From positions 1 to 64,000 of the forward strand of contig CAKSTL010000011.1 of assembly GCA_934500875.1 (NCBI GenBank): DNA of 64,000 nucleotides, in the 5' to 3' direction. The position numbers and the translations under genes were made by a program. Shown here piece after piece: positions 1 through 8,145 of the stretch. The stretch's first letter is position 1, and every line of letters starts with the position of its first letter. The notes under the pieces are model-generated. The model was not told where the DNA came from and ran no database searches. It saw nothing but the letters and a program-made list of their open reading frames with translations. The DNA is from an uncultured Clostridia bacterium. GTDB taxonomy: Bacteria > Bacillota > Clostridia > UMGS1810.

Positions 1-231
1 CGGGGACCCTGAAAAGCTGAAAGCTTTTTGGGGAAAAGGAGGAGCAAGGAAGCGCAAGCGAATGTTTTTGTGTTTTTTAGCAAAAACGCAGCGCAAGCAG
101 ACTTTGCTCACAAGACCCGTATCGGGGGCCCTGAAAAGCTGAAAGCTTTTTGGGGAAAAGGAGGAGCAAGGAAGCGCAAGCGAATGTTTTTGTGTTTTTC
201 ACAAAAACGCAGCACAAGCGGACTTTGCTCC
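1..231. repeat. Imperfect tandem repeat, about 122 bp per unit, hairpin-forming
   Basis: Two nearly identical units begin at 1 and 123 and may continue left of the window. Each carries a short hairpin (stem AAAAGCT/AGCTTTT with a GAA loop, flanked by CCC and GGGG) followed by a long imperfect hairpin whose outer arms are GGAGCAA and TTGCTCC. In unit 2 the long hairpin spans 163-231 and its tip at 186-208 is a perfect GTTTTTGTG-TTTTT-CACAAAAAC stem-loop. Open frames across it are by-products of the repeat. It lies just 3' of tRNA-Leu and may terminate it, or be a REP/MITE-like intergenic element. Confidence 0.75.
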
Positions 232-238
232 GACGTGG

Positions 239-325
239 TGGTGCACCCGAGGAGACTTGAACTCCTATGAAATTGCTTTCACACGGACCTGAACCGTGCG
301 CGTCTGCCAATTCCGCCACGGGTGC
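239..325 (-). tRNA. tRNA-Leu (anticodon CAG)
   Basis: The minus strand folds as a class II tRNA. The acceptor stem pairs GCACCCG with CGGGTGC, the discriminator is A, and the 3' CCA is encoded. The anticodon stem CACGG/CCGTG holds the seven-base loop TTCAGGT, giving anticodon CAG, which reads CUG leucine codons. A long variable arm (TGAAA/TTTCA) is typical of tRNA-Leu. The T arm contains GTTCAAGTC. It stands alone, with its own consensus promoter upstream. Confidence 0.97.
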
Positions 326-353
326 GTAGCTGTCATTTGCCTAATCAAAAATC

Positions 354-382
354 ATTATAGCATAATGTTTTAAAATTATCAA
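354..382 (-). promoter_or_regulatory. Promoter of tRNA-Leu
   Basis: On the minus strand a TTGATA box (377-382) and a TATAAT box (354-359) are separated by exactly 17 bases. The -10 box lies 28 bases before the tRNA 5' end, consistent with a short leader removed by RNase P. The rest of the 326-451 gap holds nothing else I can identify. Confidence 0.8.
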
Positions 383-451
383 TACAAATTTTCAAATTTA
401 TTCAAAATTTTCATATTTTACAGTACAAAATATGTAAAAAATGTGCAAAAT

Positions 452-1000
452 TTACCCATATAGCTTTTTGTATATATCCCTTCTTTTAAGCACCCTCTTT
501 ACGTATTCGTCAGTTTCCTTGAAAGGAATTTTGAAAAGCGTTTTTCCGTCTGCGGAACATTCTTTGTCCGCAAGCCAGTCTTTAACGTTTCCCAGCCCCG
601 CATTGTATGCCGCAAGCGCAACATATGCGTCGCCGTCAAACATATCTATAAGATATTCAAGGTATGCGCAGCCGATGGTAATGTTAACCGACGGGTCGTA
701 AAGATTGGACATGTCAAGATTTAAGGCAAAATGCTCGTTGCACCATATTGCAGTGTCCTCCTTAACCTGCATTGCGCCCATTGCGCCCTTGTGGCTCTGC
801 GCCTTGTGGTCAAAACCGCTCTCTGCGCTGATTACCCCCATCACAAGGTATTTGTCAACGTTAAAGCGCTGCGAATTTTCGTCAATTTCATCTATATAAC
901 CTACAGGATAAATCATCTTAAGTATCGGGGTTTTAAAAACACAGCCGGCAAGAACTGCGCAAAGCGCAAAAATTATCAGCCTTTTTAAAAATTTATACAT
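452..1000 (-). CDS. SLT-type lytic transglycosylase lipoprotein
   Basis: This 182-residue protein cleaves the MurNAc-GlcNAc bond of peptidoglycan at the outer face of the membrane, by family. It starts with a hydrophobic signal ending in the lipobox LAGC (Cys20). The SLT fold follows: the catalytic Glu60 in AESGF, the GAMGAMQV motif at 72-79 and the AYNAG motif at 131-135 are all present, so it should be active. Its size fits the compact Slt/MltE-like domain found alone. It is the last gene of the polA-coaE operon, three bases after coaE; its Shine-Dalgarno AAAAGGG overlaps the end of coaE, so the two are probably translationally coupled. Confidence 0.93.
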   Translation of the reverse strand: MYKFLKRLIIFALCAVLAGCVFKTPILKMIYPVGYIDEIDENSQRFNVDKYLVMGVISAESGFDHKAQSHKGAMGAMQVKEDTAIWCNEHFALNLDMSNLYDPSVNITIGCAYLEYLIDMFDGDAYVALAAYNAGLGNVKDWLADKECSADGKTLFKIPFKETDEYVKRVLKRRDIYKKLYG

Positions 1001-1003
1001 AGC

Positions 1004-1585
1004 TTACCCTTTTTTCACCTCATTTTTAATAAACAGTGCGATTTTGCGCTCAAATTCGTCGGCGGTTGAGTCGTTTCGTATGCAGAAGGTGCAGTTTTTT
1101 TCAAAAAAATCATCGCTTTTCTGCATTTTAAGACGGTTTTGCGCATATGCCTTTTTTACGCCGTCACGTTTTGTTATTCTCTCGGTTTTCAGTTTGTCGT
1201 CCGACAGTATTCCGAGCGTAATGTCGCACTTTTTTAAAAGCTCCGTTTCAAAAAGCAGCGGTGCGTCAATAACCGCATTTTCTTTGCCGTCAAGCTCGCT
1301 TAAAGCTTTCTTTAATATATATTTATGCGTGATTTTGTTCAAAATGTTCAATTTTTCGCCGTCCGAAAACACAATTTCGCCAAGCTTTTTCCGCATTATT
1401 CTGCCGTCGCCGTCCAAAATTTTTTCTCCGAAAGCATTCTTAACCTCGTTTACGCACAAGGGGTCGGTATCGTAAATTTCGTGCGCAATTTTGTCAAGGT
1501 CAACTATAAAAAAGCCGTTTTGCAAAAACACATTGCACGCAACGCTTTTTCCTGCGCCCGAGGCGCCCGTAATGCCGATAATCAC
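1004..1585 (-). CDS. coaE: Dephospho-CoA kinase
   Basis: CoaE performs the last step of coenzyme A synthesis, phosphorylating the 3'-hydroxyl of dephospho-CoA with ATP in the cytoplasm. The 193-residue protein opens with the P-loop GASGAGKS (residues 7-14), followed by the family's DLDKIAHEIY segment and a DAPLLFE motif near 110, and has normal family length. It uses a GTG start preceded by AAGGGGG at good spacing. The gene sits 39 bases after polA, an order seen in many Bacillota, and its end is fused to the ribosome-binding site of the lytic transglycosylase. Confidence 0.95.
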   Translation of the reverse strand: MIIGITGASGAGKSVACNVFLQNGFFIVDLDKIAHEIYDTDPLCVNEVKNAFGEKILDGDGRIMRKKLGEIVFSDGEKLNILNKITHKYILKKALSELDGKENAVIDAPLLFETELLKKCDITLGILSDDKLKTERITKRDGVKKAYAQNRLKMQKSDDFFEKNCTFCIRNDSTADEFERKIALFIKNEVKKG

Positions 1586-1624
1586 AAAATTTTCCCCCTT
1601 TGCGGTTTAAAAAATAATTGAAAA

Positions 1625-4231
1625 TCAGTGTGCGTCATACCAGGTTTTGCCTTCGCCGACTTCCGCAACCAGCTTTGCCTTAAGGTCGCACGCACCCTCC
1701 ATACATTCCTTTAAAAGCTTTTCGACTTTCTCTTTTTCAGGCTCATAGGTTTCAATAATCAGCTCGTCGTGCACCTGCAAAATAAGCTTTGATTTTAAAT
1801 TATTTTCTTTAAGCGCATTAAAAACCTTAACCATTGCAATTTTTATAATATCCGCCGCAGTGCCCTGTATAGGCGTGTTGAACGCCATTCTCTCGCCGGA
1901 CGAGCGCAGCATAAAGTTTGACGATTTAAGCTCGGGAAGGTATCTTCTTCTGCCGAACACCGTTTCGACATAGCCGTTTTCCCTGCCGAAATCCACAATA
2001 TTGTCCATATATTTTTTTATGCCGCAGTATTTTTCAAAATATCCGTCAATATAAGCCTTTGCCTCTTTTCGTGAAACATTAAGGTCCTGCGACAGCGAAA
2101 ATTCGCCCTTGCCGTACACAATGCCGAAGTTTATTGCCTTTGCCTTGGAGCGCAGCATAGGGGTAATTTCGTTCTCATTTGCGCCGAAAACGTTTTTTGC
2201 GGTTGCGGTGTGGATATCAACGTTGTTTTCAAAAGCCTCAAGCATTTTTTCGTCGTTTGCTATGTGCGCAAGAATACGCAGCTCAATCTGCGAATAATCT
2301 GCGTCAACAAGCGTGCAGCCCTCTTTTGCGACAAACATTTTTCTTATTTCCCTGCCAAGCTCTTTTCTTTGCGGAATGTTTTGAAGATTAGGCTCTGTGG
2401 AGCTGATTCTTCCGGTTACGGTCACGGTCTGGTTAAAGCTTGAATGAATTCTTCCGTCGTCCGCTATCACCGCCAAAAGCCCGTCCGCATAGGTGGATTT
2501 AAGCTTTGTAAGCATACGGTATTCCAAAATAAAATCTATAATATCGTTGTAGCCTCTCAGCTTTTCAAGCACCTCCGCATTTGTGGAATAGCCCGTTTTT
2601 GTTTTTTTAACCGCAGGCAGATTAAGCTTTTCAAACAAAATTACGCCAAGCTGCTTGGGCGACGAAATGTTAAATTCTTCGCCCGCAATTTCGTAAATGC
2701 TGTGCTCTAAAATTTTTATATTTTCGGATAAATATTTTGAAAATTCCGCAAGTTTTTCTTTGTCAACCTTAAAACCTTCAATTTCCATTGACGCAAGAAC
2801 CTTTATAAGCGGAAATTCGATATCGTAGAGAAGATGCGACTGGTTTTTTTTGTCCGCTTCTTTTGTTTCGTATTCGCAAAGGCTTTTTACGGCGCTTATT
2901 TCTTCTGACGCAATGCGTGCGAATTTTTCTTCCGCAAGAGATGAAACTGCGCATTTTTCAGCTTTAAGCGTTTCTCTGAGGTTTAAAATTTCATATCCCA
3001 AAAACTCTTCGCAAAGACCGCTCAAACTGTAGCTTGAGCGTGACGGATTCAAAATATATCCTCCCACCGAAGTGTCAAAATATTTTCCGCAAAGCTCAAT
3101 GTTTTTGCTGTTTAAAAATACAATGTCGTGCTTTATGTCGGACGAAATTTTCTCAACCGACACATCCTCAAACACCTTTTTCATTTCGCCGTAAATGTCG
3201 CCTTCGGTAAGGATGTCGTTATAAATGCACTTTACCGTGCCGCCGTCAAGATAGCAAAACGCAAAAATATCGCCGCCGTCCTCATAAATGCGGTAAATAA
3301 GCTTTTTTTTGCAGTTGATTTTTGAATTTTCCTGTTTTGAAAATTTTAAATCGCTCACCTTTGCGCTGCCTATGCCGAGCCTTTTCAAAAATGAGTTGAA
3401 TTCAAGATTTTTAAAGATTTTTTCTGTCTTTTCAACGTCAAAATTGCCGTATAAATTGTCGTCAAAGTTAAAATCAATCGGCACAAAACGGTCGATTTTT
3501 GCAAGGTCAAAGCTTAAATAAGCCATATCTTCGCCGGAAGTAAGTTTTTGCGCAACGCTTTTTGAATTTTCGTCCTTGTGCGCAAAAACGCCTTCGAGGT
3601 TTTTGTACTTTTGTATAAGGCTTATTGCGGTTTTTTCGCCTATTCCCGCAACGCCCGGAATGTTGTCCGAGCTGTCGCCCATCAAAGCCTTTACAAAAAT
3701 AAAACTTTCGGGCGTAACGCCGTATTTTTCAAAAACGGCATTGTCGTCATAGCACACCGTTTCGTTCGAGCCGCCCTTTGTCACCGTCAGCAAAATTTTT
3801 GTGTTTTTGCTTGCAAGCTGCAAATCGTCCCTGTCGCCTGTCACTATAAAACATTCCACGTTTTCTTCGTTGCATATCCTGCTCACGGTTCCTATGATAT
3901 CGTCCGCCTCAAAGCCTTCTTTTTCATACATTGCAATGTTAAGCGCCGACAAAACATCCTTTAAAACAGGCATCTGCATTGCAAGCTCTTTCGGCATAGG
4001 CTTTCTCTGAGCCTTGTAGCCGTCGTACATTTTGTGTCTGAAGGTGGGCGCTTTAAGGTCAAACGCAACGCAGACGTAATCGGGCGAGATATCGTCAATA
4101 TTTTTAAAAAGTATATTTAAAAATCCGTAAATTCCGTTGGTGAAAATGCCGCTTTTATTGGAAAGAAGTCTTATTCCGTAAAACGCACGGTTGATTATGC
4201 TGTTTCCGTCAACAATCAATAATTTTTTCAT
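1625..4231 (-). CDS. polA: DNA polymerase I
   Basis: This 868-residue repair and Okazaki-fragment polymerase has three domains. The 5'-3' exonuclease (about 1-290) shows TGDRDD near 131 and GDSSDNIPGVAGIGEKT near 185. The middle 3'-5' exonuclease-like domain (about 305-470) has lost its metal ligands: where an active enzyme has DxE there is YRIYEDGG, so proofreading is probably absent, as in many Gram-positive Pol I enzymes. The polymerase domain is intact: motif A DADYSQIELR (643-652), motif B RSKAKAINFGIVYG (694-707) and motif C HDE (821-823). The ATG at 4231 is chosen over an upstream TTG because AAGGAGC lies seven bases before it. It leads the operon polA-coaE-transglycosylase. Confidence 0.97.
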   Translation of the reverse strand: MKKLLIVDGNSIINRAFYGIRLLSNKSGIFTNGIYGFLNILFKNIDDISPDYVCVAFDLKAPTFRHKMYDGYKAQRKPMPKELAMQMPVLKDVLSALNIAMYEKEGFEADDIIGTVSRICNEENVECFIVTGDRDDLQLASKNTKILLTVTKGGSNETVCYDDNAVFEKYGVTPESFIFVKALMGDSSDNIPGVAGIGEKTAISLIQKYKNLEGVFAHKDENSKSVAQKLTSGEDMAYLSFDLAKIDRFVPIDFNFDDNLYGNFDVEKTEKIFKNLEFNSFLKRLGIGSAKVSDLKFSKQENSKINCKKKLIYRIYEDGGDIFAFCYLDGGTVKCIYNDILTEGDIYGEMKKVFEDVSVEKISSDIKHDIVFLNSKNIELCGKYFDTSVGGYILNPSRSSYSLSGLCEEFLGYEILNLRETLKAEKCAVSSLAEEKFARIASEEISAVKSLCEYETKEADKKNQSHLLYDIEFPLIKVLASMEIEGFKVDKEKLAEFSKYLSENIKILEHSIYEIAGEEFNISSPKQLGVILFEKLNLPAVKKTKTGYSTNAEVLEKLRGYNDIIDFILEYRMLTKLKSTYADGLLAVIADDGRIHSSFNQTVTVTGRISSTEPNLQNIPQRKELGREIRKMFVAKEGCTLVDADYSQIELRILAHIANDEKMLEAFENNVDIHTATAKNVFGANENEITPMLRSKAKAINFGIVYGKGEFSLSQDLNVSRKEAKAYIDGYFEKYCGIKKYMDNIVDFGRENGYVETVFGRRRYLPELKSSNFMLRSSGERMAFNTPIQGTAADIIKIAMVKVFNALKENNLKSKLILQVHDELIIETYEPEKEKVEKLLKECMEGACDLKAKLVAEVGEGKTWYDAH

Positions 4232-4273
4232 TTTTACGCTCCTTGAGGGCAAATAAAATTCAACTAAAATATT

Positions 4274-4302
4274 ATTATATATTATTTTGGAAAAAAAATC
4301 AA
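4274..4302 (-). promoter_or_regulatory. Promoter of the polA operon
   Basis: On the minus strand TTGATT (4297-4302) and TATAAT (4274-4279) stand 17 bases apart, about 40 bases before the polA start codon. The opposite strand carries another TATAAT at 4312-4317, with a poorer TTGGAA box 19 bases upstream, that could serve the divergent MFS gene; that second promoter is only a guess. Confidence 0.65.
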
Positions 4303-4380
4303 TATTTTTAATATAATCTATTGAAAAAGGAAAAAATTTATGATATATTAAACTTTAAATACTCAAAAAGGACTGATGGA

Positions 4381-5616
4381 ATGAAGCTTACATACAAGCA
4401 CACGCTCTGTGCGTGCTACATAGGCTTTGTAACGCAGGCGGTTGTGAACAATCTTTCGCCGCTGCTGTTTGTGATTTTTAACAAAACCTTCGGCATATCG
4501 CTTTCGCTAATCAGCGTGCTTATTACGCTCAATTTCGGTGTGCAGATTTTAACGGATGTAACGTCGGTGAAATTTGTTAAAAAAACAGGTTTCAGAGGCG
4601 GCGCAGTGCTTGCGCATATACTCAGCAGCGCAGGGCTTTTGGGGCTTGCCGTTTTTCCGCATATTTTTAAAAATGCGTATGCGGGACTTTGCATTGCAAC
4701 GGTTATGACCGCAGTGGGAAGCGGACTTGTTGAGGTTTTGATGAGCCCTGTTGTGGACGCAATTCCCACGGGAGAAAAAAGCACGGCAATGAGCCTTCTT
4801 CACTCGTTTTACTGTTGGGGCAGCGTGCTTGTTGTGCTTTTGTCAACGGCGTTTTTAAAGGCCTTCGGCACGCAGAAATGGCACCTTCTGCCCGTTTTAT
4901 GGTCGGTTGTGCCGCTTGTGAATATTTTCTTTTTTATGTTTGTTCCGATAAGCAGTGCGGTTACGGACGAGAGCGGTATGCCGTTCGGGGCGCTTTTAAA
5001 ATCAAAGGTGTTTTTGATTTGCCTTGTAATGATGATTTGCGCAGGGTCGATTGAACTTGCAATGGCGCAGTGGGCGTCGCTTTTTGCAGAGGCGGGACTC
5101 GGGGTGTCGAAAGAAGTGGGGGACATTCTGGGCCCGTGTATGTTTGCGGTGTTTATGGGTCTTGCAAGAATGTTATACGGAATATACGGCGCAAAGCTTA
5201 ATTTAAACAAAGCGCTTAAAATAAGTGCGGCGTTTTCTCTTGTGTGCTATATTGTAACGGTGTTTTCGCACAGCAGCATACTTTCTCTTGCAGGCGCAGC
5301 GCTGTGCGGTCTTGCGGTGGGAATTATGTGGCCGGGCATACTTTCGCTCTGCTCGCAGTTAAACCCTTCGGGCGGCACGTCTATGTTTGCGTATCTTGCG
5401 CTCGGCGGCGATATAGGGTGTACGTTTGCGCCGTCTGTTGTCGGCTTTATATCGGGAATTGCCAAGAATTTTGATTTTGAAAAAGCAAAAATAATTTATG
5501 CGCAGGATTCTGTCGGCTTCGGGTTAAAGTGCGGACTTCTCGCCGTGTGCGTATTTCCTGTGATTATGCTTATAATGCTTAAAAAAATTAAAAAATACCC
5601 GAACACAAATGAATAA
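4381..5616 (+). CDS. MFS transporter
   Basis: A 411-residue integral membrane protein with about twelve hydrophobic segments, matching the major facilitator fold; proton- or cation-coupled uptake or efflux of a small solute is expected. The N-terminal half has a long loop around residues 45-65 and the C-terminal half keeps the glycine-rich helices of sugar carriers (AVGIMWPGILSL, GGDIGCTFAPS), reminiscent of the FHS/FucP group, but the substrate cannot be read from the sequence. I start at ATG 4381, with AAGGA eight bases upstream, instead of a TTG at 4321 that would add a charged non-membrane tail. It is divergent from polA and followed by spoVG. Confidence 0.85.
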   Translation: MKLTYKHTLCACYIGFVTQAVVNNLSPLLFVIFNKTFGISLSLISVLITLNFGVQILTDVTSVKFVKKTGFRGGAVLAHILSSAGLLGLAVFPHIFKNAYAGLCIATVMTAVGSGLVEVLMSPVVDAIPTGEKSTAMSLLHSFYCWGSVLVVLLSTAFLKAFGTQKWHLLPVLWSVVPLVNIFFFMFVPISSAVTDESGMPFGALLKSKVFLICLVMMICAGSIELAMAQWASLFAEAGLGVSKEVGDILGPCMFAVFMGLARMLYGIYGAKLNLNKALKISAAFSLVCYIVTVFSHSSILSLAGAALCGLAVGIMWPGILSLCSQLNPSGGTSMFAYLALGGDIGCTFAPSVVGFISGIAKNFDFEKAKIIYAQDSVGFGLKCGLLAVCVFPVIMLIMLKKIKKYPNTNE

Positions 5617-5677
5617 TTTTTGAAAAATGCCTCCATAATATAGTACGAAACACAAAATATTTACGGAGGTTTTCGCA

Positions 5678-5968
5678 ATGGAAATAACTGATATCAGAAT
5701 AAGACAGATTGCCCAGGAGGGAAAAATGAAGGCGGTTGTGTCGGTGACGTTTGACAACTGCTTTGTTGTGCACGATATAAAAATAATAGAAGGCCAGGAT
5801 AAGCTGTTTATTGCAATGCCCAGCCGCAAAACGCCCGAAAATGAGTATAAGGATATTGCGCATCCCATAAATATGGAAATGCGTGAGCTTTTGCAGCAGA
5901 GGATTATTGATAAATATGAAAGTACGCTTGTTCAGGACGAGCTGAACGCTATAGATATAGTAGGATAG
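5678..5968 (+). CDS. spoVG: Septation/sporulation regulator SpoVG
   Basis: The 96-residue protein opens with the family's MEITDIRIR strand and contains the conserved segments VSVTFDNCFVVHDIKIIEG, FIAMPSRKTPENEYKDIAHPIN and a C-terminal helix. SpoVG is a small nucleic-acid-binding regulator that affects septation, sporulation and surface or virulence traits in Bacillota. Length and sequence match the family throughout. A strong ACGGAGG precedes the ATG. It is monocistronic, ending at a large bidirectional terminator. Confidence 0.96.
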   Translation: MEITDIRIRQIAQEGKMKAVVSVTFDNCFVVHDIKIIEGQDKLFIAMPSRKTPENEYKDIAHPINMEMRELLQQRIIDKYESTLVQDELNAIDIVG

Positions 5969-6008
5969 GCAATAGGTTTTAACAAAGCATACGCTTTAAA
6001 AAAACAAA

Positions 6009-6081
6009 AACAGTACGGTTCGGACTCCGCCCGATAAGGAATTTTATTCGGTGGCGGATTTAAAAACCGTGCTGTTTTTTT
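6009..6081. terminator. Bidirectional rho-independent terminator after spoVG
   Basis: Outer arms at 6009-6020 and 6065-6076 pair over twelve positions with one G-U, and an inner TCCGCC/GGCGGA stem extends the hairpin. A T-run follows on the plus strand (6075-6081), and T-rich sequence follows on the minus strand. It separates convergent spoVG and the flavoprotein gene. Confidence 0.85.
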
Positions 6082-6083
6082 GT

Positions 6084-6767
6084 TCATAAATTCGGTATGT
6101 TATTTTTCCAGTAGTCGTTGTCAATCTGCCACATTTTGCCGCCAAGGTGCAGACGTTTGAACATATTGTAAAGAAAGCTTACCTTAACCGAAGGTTTTAA
6201 GTTTTTTGCGTGCTTTTTAATGCTTTTTGCCGTTTTGTCAAGTTTTCTTTTAAAGTCTTTTTTAAATTTTTCGGGCATATCGTCCCAAAAATACTGCCAA
6301 ACCGAATACGCTACAACGTGCGTTCTTGCAACACCCCAATAGTCCATACTGTCTTTTATATCCTTTGCGGCGGATTTTAACCCTCCTCCGCCTGCGGTTG
6401 TGATGATAACCGCCTGTTTTTTAAGCATATCAAAATCGGGTCGGTGAACAAGCCAGCGGTAGCCGTAATGGTCTAAAAACGATTTTATCTGACCCGGTGC
6501 GTGAAAGCACCTTACCGGCGAACAGAATATTATAAGATTTGATTTTTCAAAGGCTTCATTTACAGGCTTTAAATACTCATATCCTCCGCATTTGTCCTCA
6601 TTTCCGTAAAGGCAGGCGTAACAGCCCTTGCATACGTGGGGCATATCCTCGGGAAGGGTAAATTCAAAAACTTTATCAATGTTTTCAAGCCTTGATATTA
6701 AATATTTTGCCGCATTGTATGTGCTGCTGTTTTTTCTGTTTTCCGCCTTTATAAGCGTTATGTTCAT
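6084..6767 (-). CDS. Flavodoxin-fold NAD(P)H-dependent FMN reductase/iron-sulfur-flavoprotein type
   Basis: A 227-residue cytosolic protein of the NADPH-dependent FMN reductase fold. The phosphate-binding loop appears as RKNSSTYNAAKYL near residue 11, followed by a cysteine cluster CKGCYACLYGNEDKC around 46-60 as in iron-sulfur flavoproteins, and the flavin-contact segment IIFCSPVRCFHAPGQIKSFLD near 80-98. These enzymes move electrons from reduced nicotinamide to quinones, disulfides or xenobiotics; the true substrate is unknown. ATG 6767 is chosen over a start at 6830 that would overlap the upstream gene and add an unrelated leader. It is the second gene of a TetR-led operon, 41 bases downstream. 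Confidence 0.85.
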   Translation of the reverse strand: MNITLIKAENRKNSSTYNAAKYLISRLENIDKVFEFTLPEDMPHVCKGCYACLYGNEDKCGGYEYLKPVNEAFEKSNLIIFCSPVRCFHAPGQIKSFLDHYGYRWLVHRPDFDMLKKQAVIITTAGGGGLKSAAKDIKDSMDYWGVARTHVVAYSVWQYFWDDMPEKFKKDFKRKLDKTAKSIKKHAKNLKPSVKVSFLYNMFKRLHLGGKMWQIDNDYWKNNIPNL

Positions 6768-6808
6768 TTTACATACACCTGCCGTGTTTTTAATATTGAA
6801 TAAAATTT

Positions 6809-7438
6809 TTATTCCGCCCGAGAATGGCACATACGAAAGAAAAGAGAAACGTGTGCGTCAAGTTTTTCAAGACATTCCGCCTCTCTTTCAGGCTGACGGT
6901 CGCAAATTCCCAGAAGCGTAATGACGGGCGAAATATACATTATTGCAAGATTTTCGGGATTTTCGTTTCGTATTTCGCCGTTTTTTATAAGGCTTTCAAA
7001 AATTTTTGCGTGATATTTTACAAGCCGTTCAACGTATCGGTACGAATAAAGATTTGACAAATCCTTTGAACGAAACTGTTCAATGGTCATCATACGTCTG
7101 AAGCGGCTGATTTCTTCGTCGTGCAAGGAGTATAAAAATATTTGCCTCACCTTTTGGCAGAGCTTATCCTCGGTGATATGCGAAAAAACGTCAAAATCTT
7201 TTTTTGCGTCCTGCACGTGAATATCAATTCCGTCGGTGTATTTTTCATACTGAGCCGCTGTATCCTCCACGATTGCATCAAAAATAGCCTGCTTGCCCGA
7301 AAAATGATTATACAAAGACGGCGCTTTTATGCCAACCGCCTTTGCGATCTCGCCCACGCTTACAGAGTCGTACCCGTGAGTTGAAAACAGCTCCAGCGCT
7401 TTTTTTAAAATTTTGTCCTTCGTGCTTTCCTGTTTCAT
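6809..7438 (-). CDS. TetR/AcrR-family transcriptional repressor
   Basis: A 209-residue regulator with the family HTH at residues 8-55 (KILKKALELFSTHGYDSVSVGEIAKAVGIKAPSLYNHFSGK), and an all-helical ligand-binding C-terminal half. GGAGGAAGAT precedes the ATG. It is co-transcribed with the flavoprotein reductase, and a 14-bp palindrome lies between its -10 box and start codon, so it most likely represses its own operon until a small inducer binds. The inducer is unknown; TetR plus reductase pairs often answer redox-active or electrophilic compounds, which is inference here. Confidence 0.93.
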   Translation of the reverse strand: MKQESTKDKILKKALELFSTHGYDSVSVGEIAKAVGIKAPSLYNHFSGKQAIFDAIVEDTAAQYEKYTDGIDIHVQDAKKDFDVFSHITEDKLCQKVRQIFLYSLHDEEISRFRRMMTIEQFRSKDLSNLYSYRYVERLVKYHAKIFESLIKNGEIRNENPENLAIMYISPVITLLGICDRQPEREAECLEKLDAHVSLFFRMCHSRAE

Positions 7439-7456
7439 ATCTTCCTCCGTTTGACT

Positions 7457-7501
7457 AACTAACGTTAGTTTTATTATAATGCCTCACACGCAGATTGTCA
7501 A
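7457..7501 (-). promoter_or_regulatory. TetR operon promoter with palindromic operator
   Basis: The minus strand has TTGACA (7496-7501), exactly 17 bases, then TATAAT (7473-7478). Immediately downstream of the -10 box is the perfect palindrome AACTAACGTTAGTT (7457-7470), in the place where a repressor would block open-complex formation. The -35 box sits inside the tail of the degraded integrase gene. Confidence 0.85.
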
Positions 7502-8053
7502 TAGTTTAAAAATAAACACGGTATTTAATGTTCCTTGATTCTGCACATTTCCAAGCCTATTAACAAATATAAAATCCGTATATCCATCAATTTCAACACT
7601 GCAAGATATTCCGACTTCGTCCTGATATGATTTTTCTTTTAAAAATGCTTCTTTTACCGATTCAAGCATAGGTATTGTGCGTTCACCCGCTTTTGTTTTA
7701 GGTGTATTTACGGCATAGGAACAATCATTATTATCGCCTTTGCTATAATACACCAAAGTATGATTAACGCTGATAAGATTTTCCTCAAAATTGATATCGC
7801 ACCACCTAAGTCCGACTATTTCACCCACTCTCATTCCTGTGCCAAGCATTACTGCAAAAACCGGATACCAATGAGTGTATTTAGCATTGGATTTCAAAAA
7901 ATTAATAAATAACTATTGTTCAGGAACAGTCAAAGTCTTTCGCTTTTCTGCCGAAAAATTATGTGCTTGCTTTAATTCTCTAAGCGTATTATCAGTTGGA
8001 TTCTATCTGATGTAATTATCATCCATAAACTGCGAAAGCAGAGAATTTTCTGT
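7484..8053 (-). pseudogene. Degenerate tyrosine integrase
   Basis: The reading frame resembles the core and catalytic region of Tn916-type integrases: NPTDNTLRELKQAHNFSAEK leads into LFINFLKS and the catalytic-arginine segment TGMRVGEIVGLRWCDI. Two in-frame amber codons (7913-7915 and 8003-8005) break it, the N-terminal DNA-binding part is missing, and the 3' end is cut just after NVQNQGTLN, before the HxxR and tyrosine motifs, where the TetR promoter begins. It cannot make an active recombinase. It is a scar of an earlier insertion at this edge of the island. Confidence 0.85.
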
Positions 8054-8144
8054 CGCGAGTATATATATTAACATAGATATATTCCGCATCTTGAAAAAGC
8101 TCCATTATGGACATTTCCAATGCGTGTTCGTTAAAATTCGCCAT
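8019..8144 (-). pseudogene. Remnant of type I restriction subunit HsdR (N-terminus)
   Basis: A 41-codon frame with a good AAGGAGA ribosome site. Its first 26 residues (FNEHALEMSIMELFQDAEYIYV and flanks) resemble the start of type I restriction endonuclease subunits, where NExxLExxIIxLF is followed by a GYxY segment. After that the sequence leaves the family and runs into the integrase remnant in another frame, so this is a deletion junction. The identification rests on a short stretch and is moderate. Confidence 0.45.
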
Positions 8145-8145
8145 A

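Noticed and set aside
28..319. Open frames of about 80 codons on both strands across the repeat and tRNA
   Set aside because: They are created by the tandem repeat and the tRNA gene, lack ribosome sites and have no protein-like composition.
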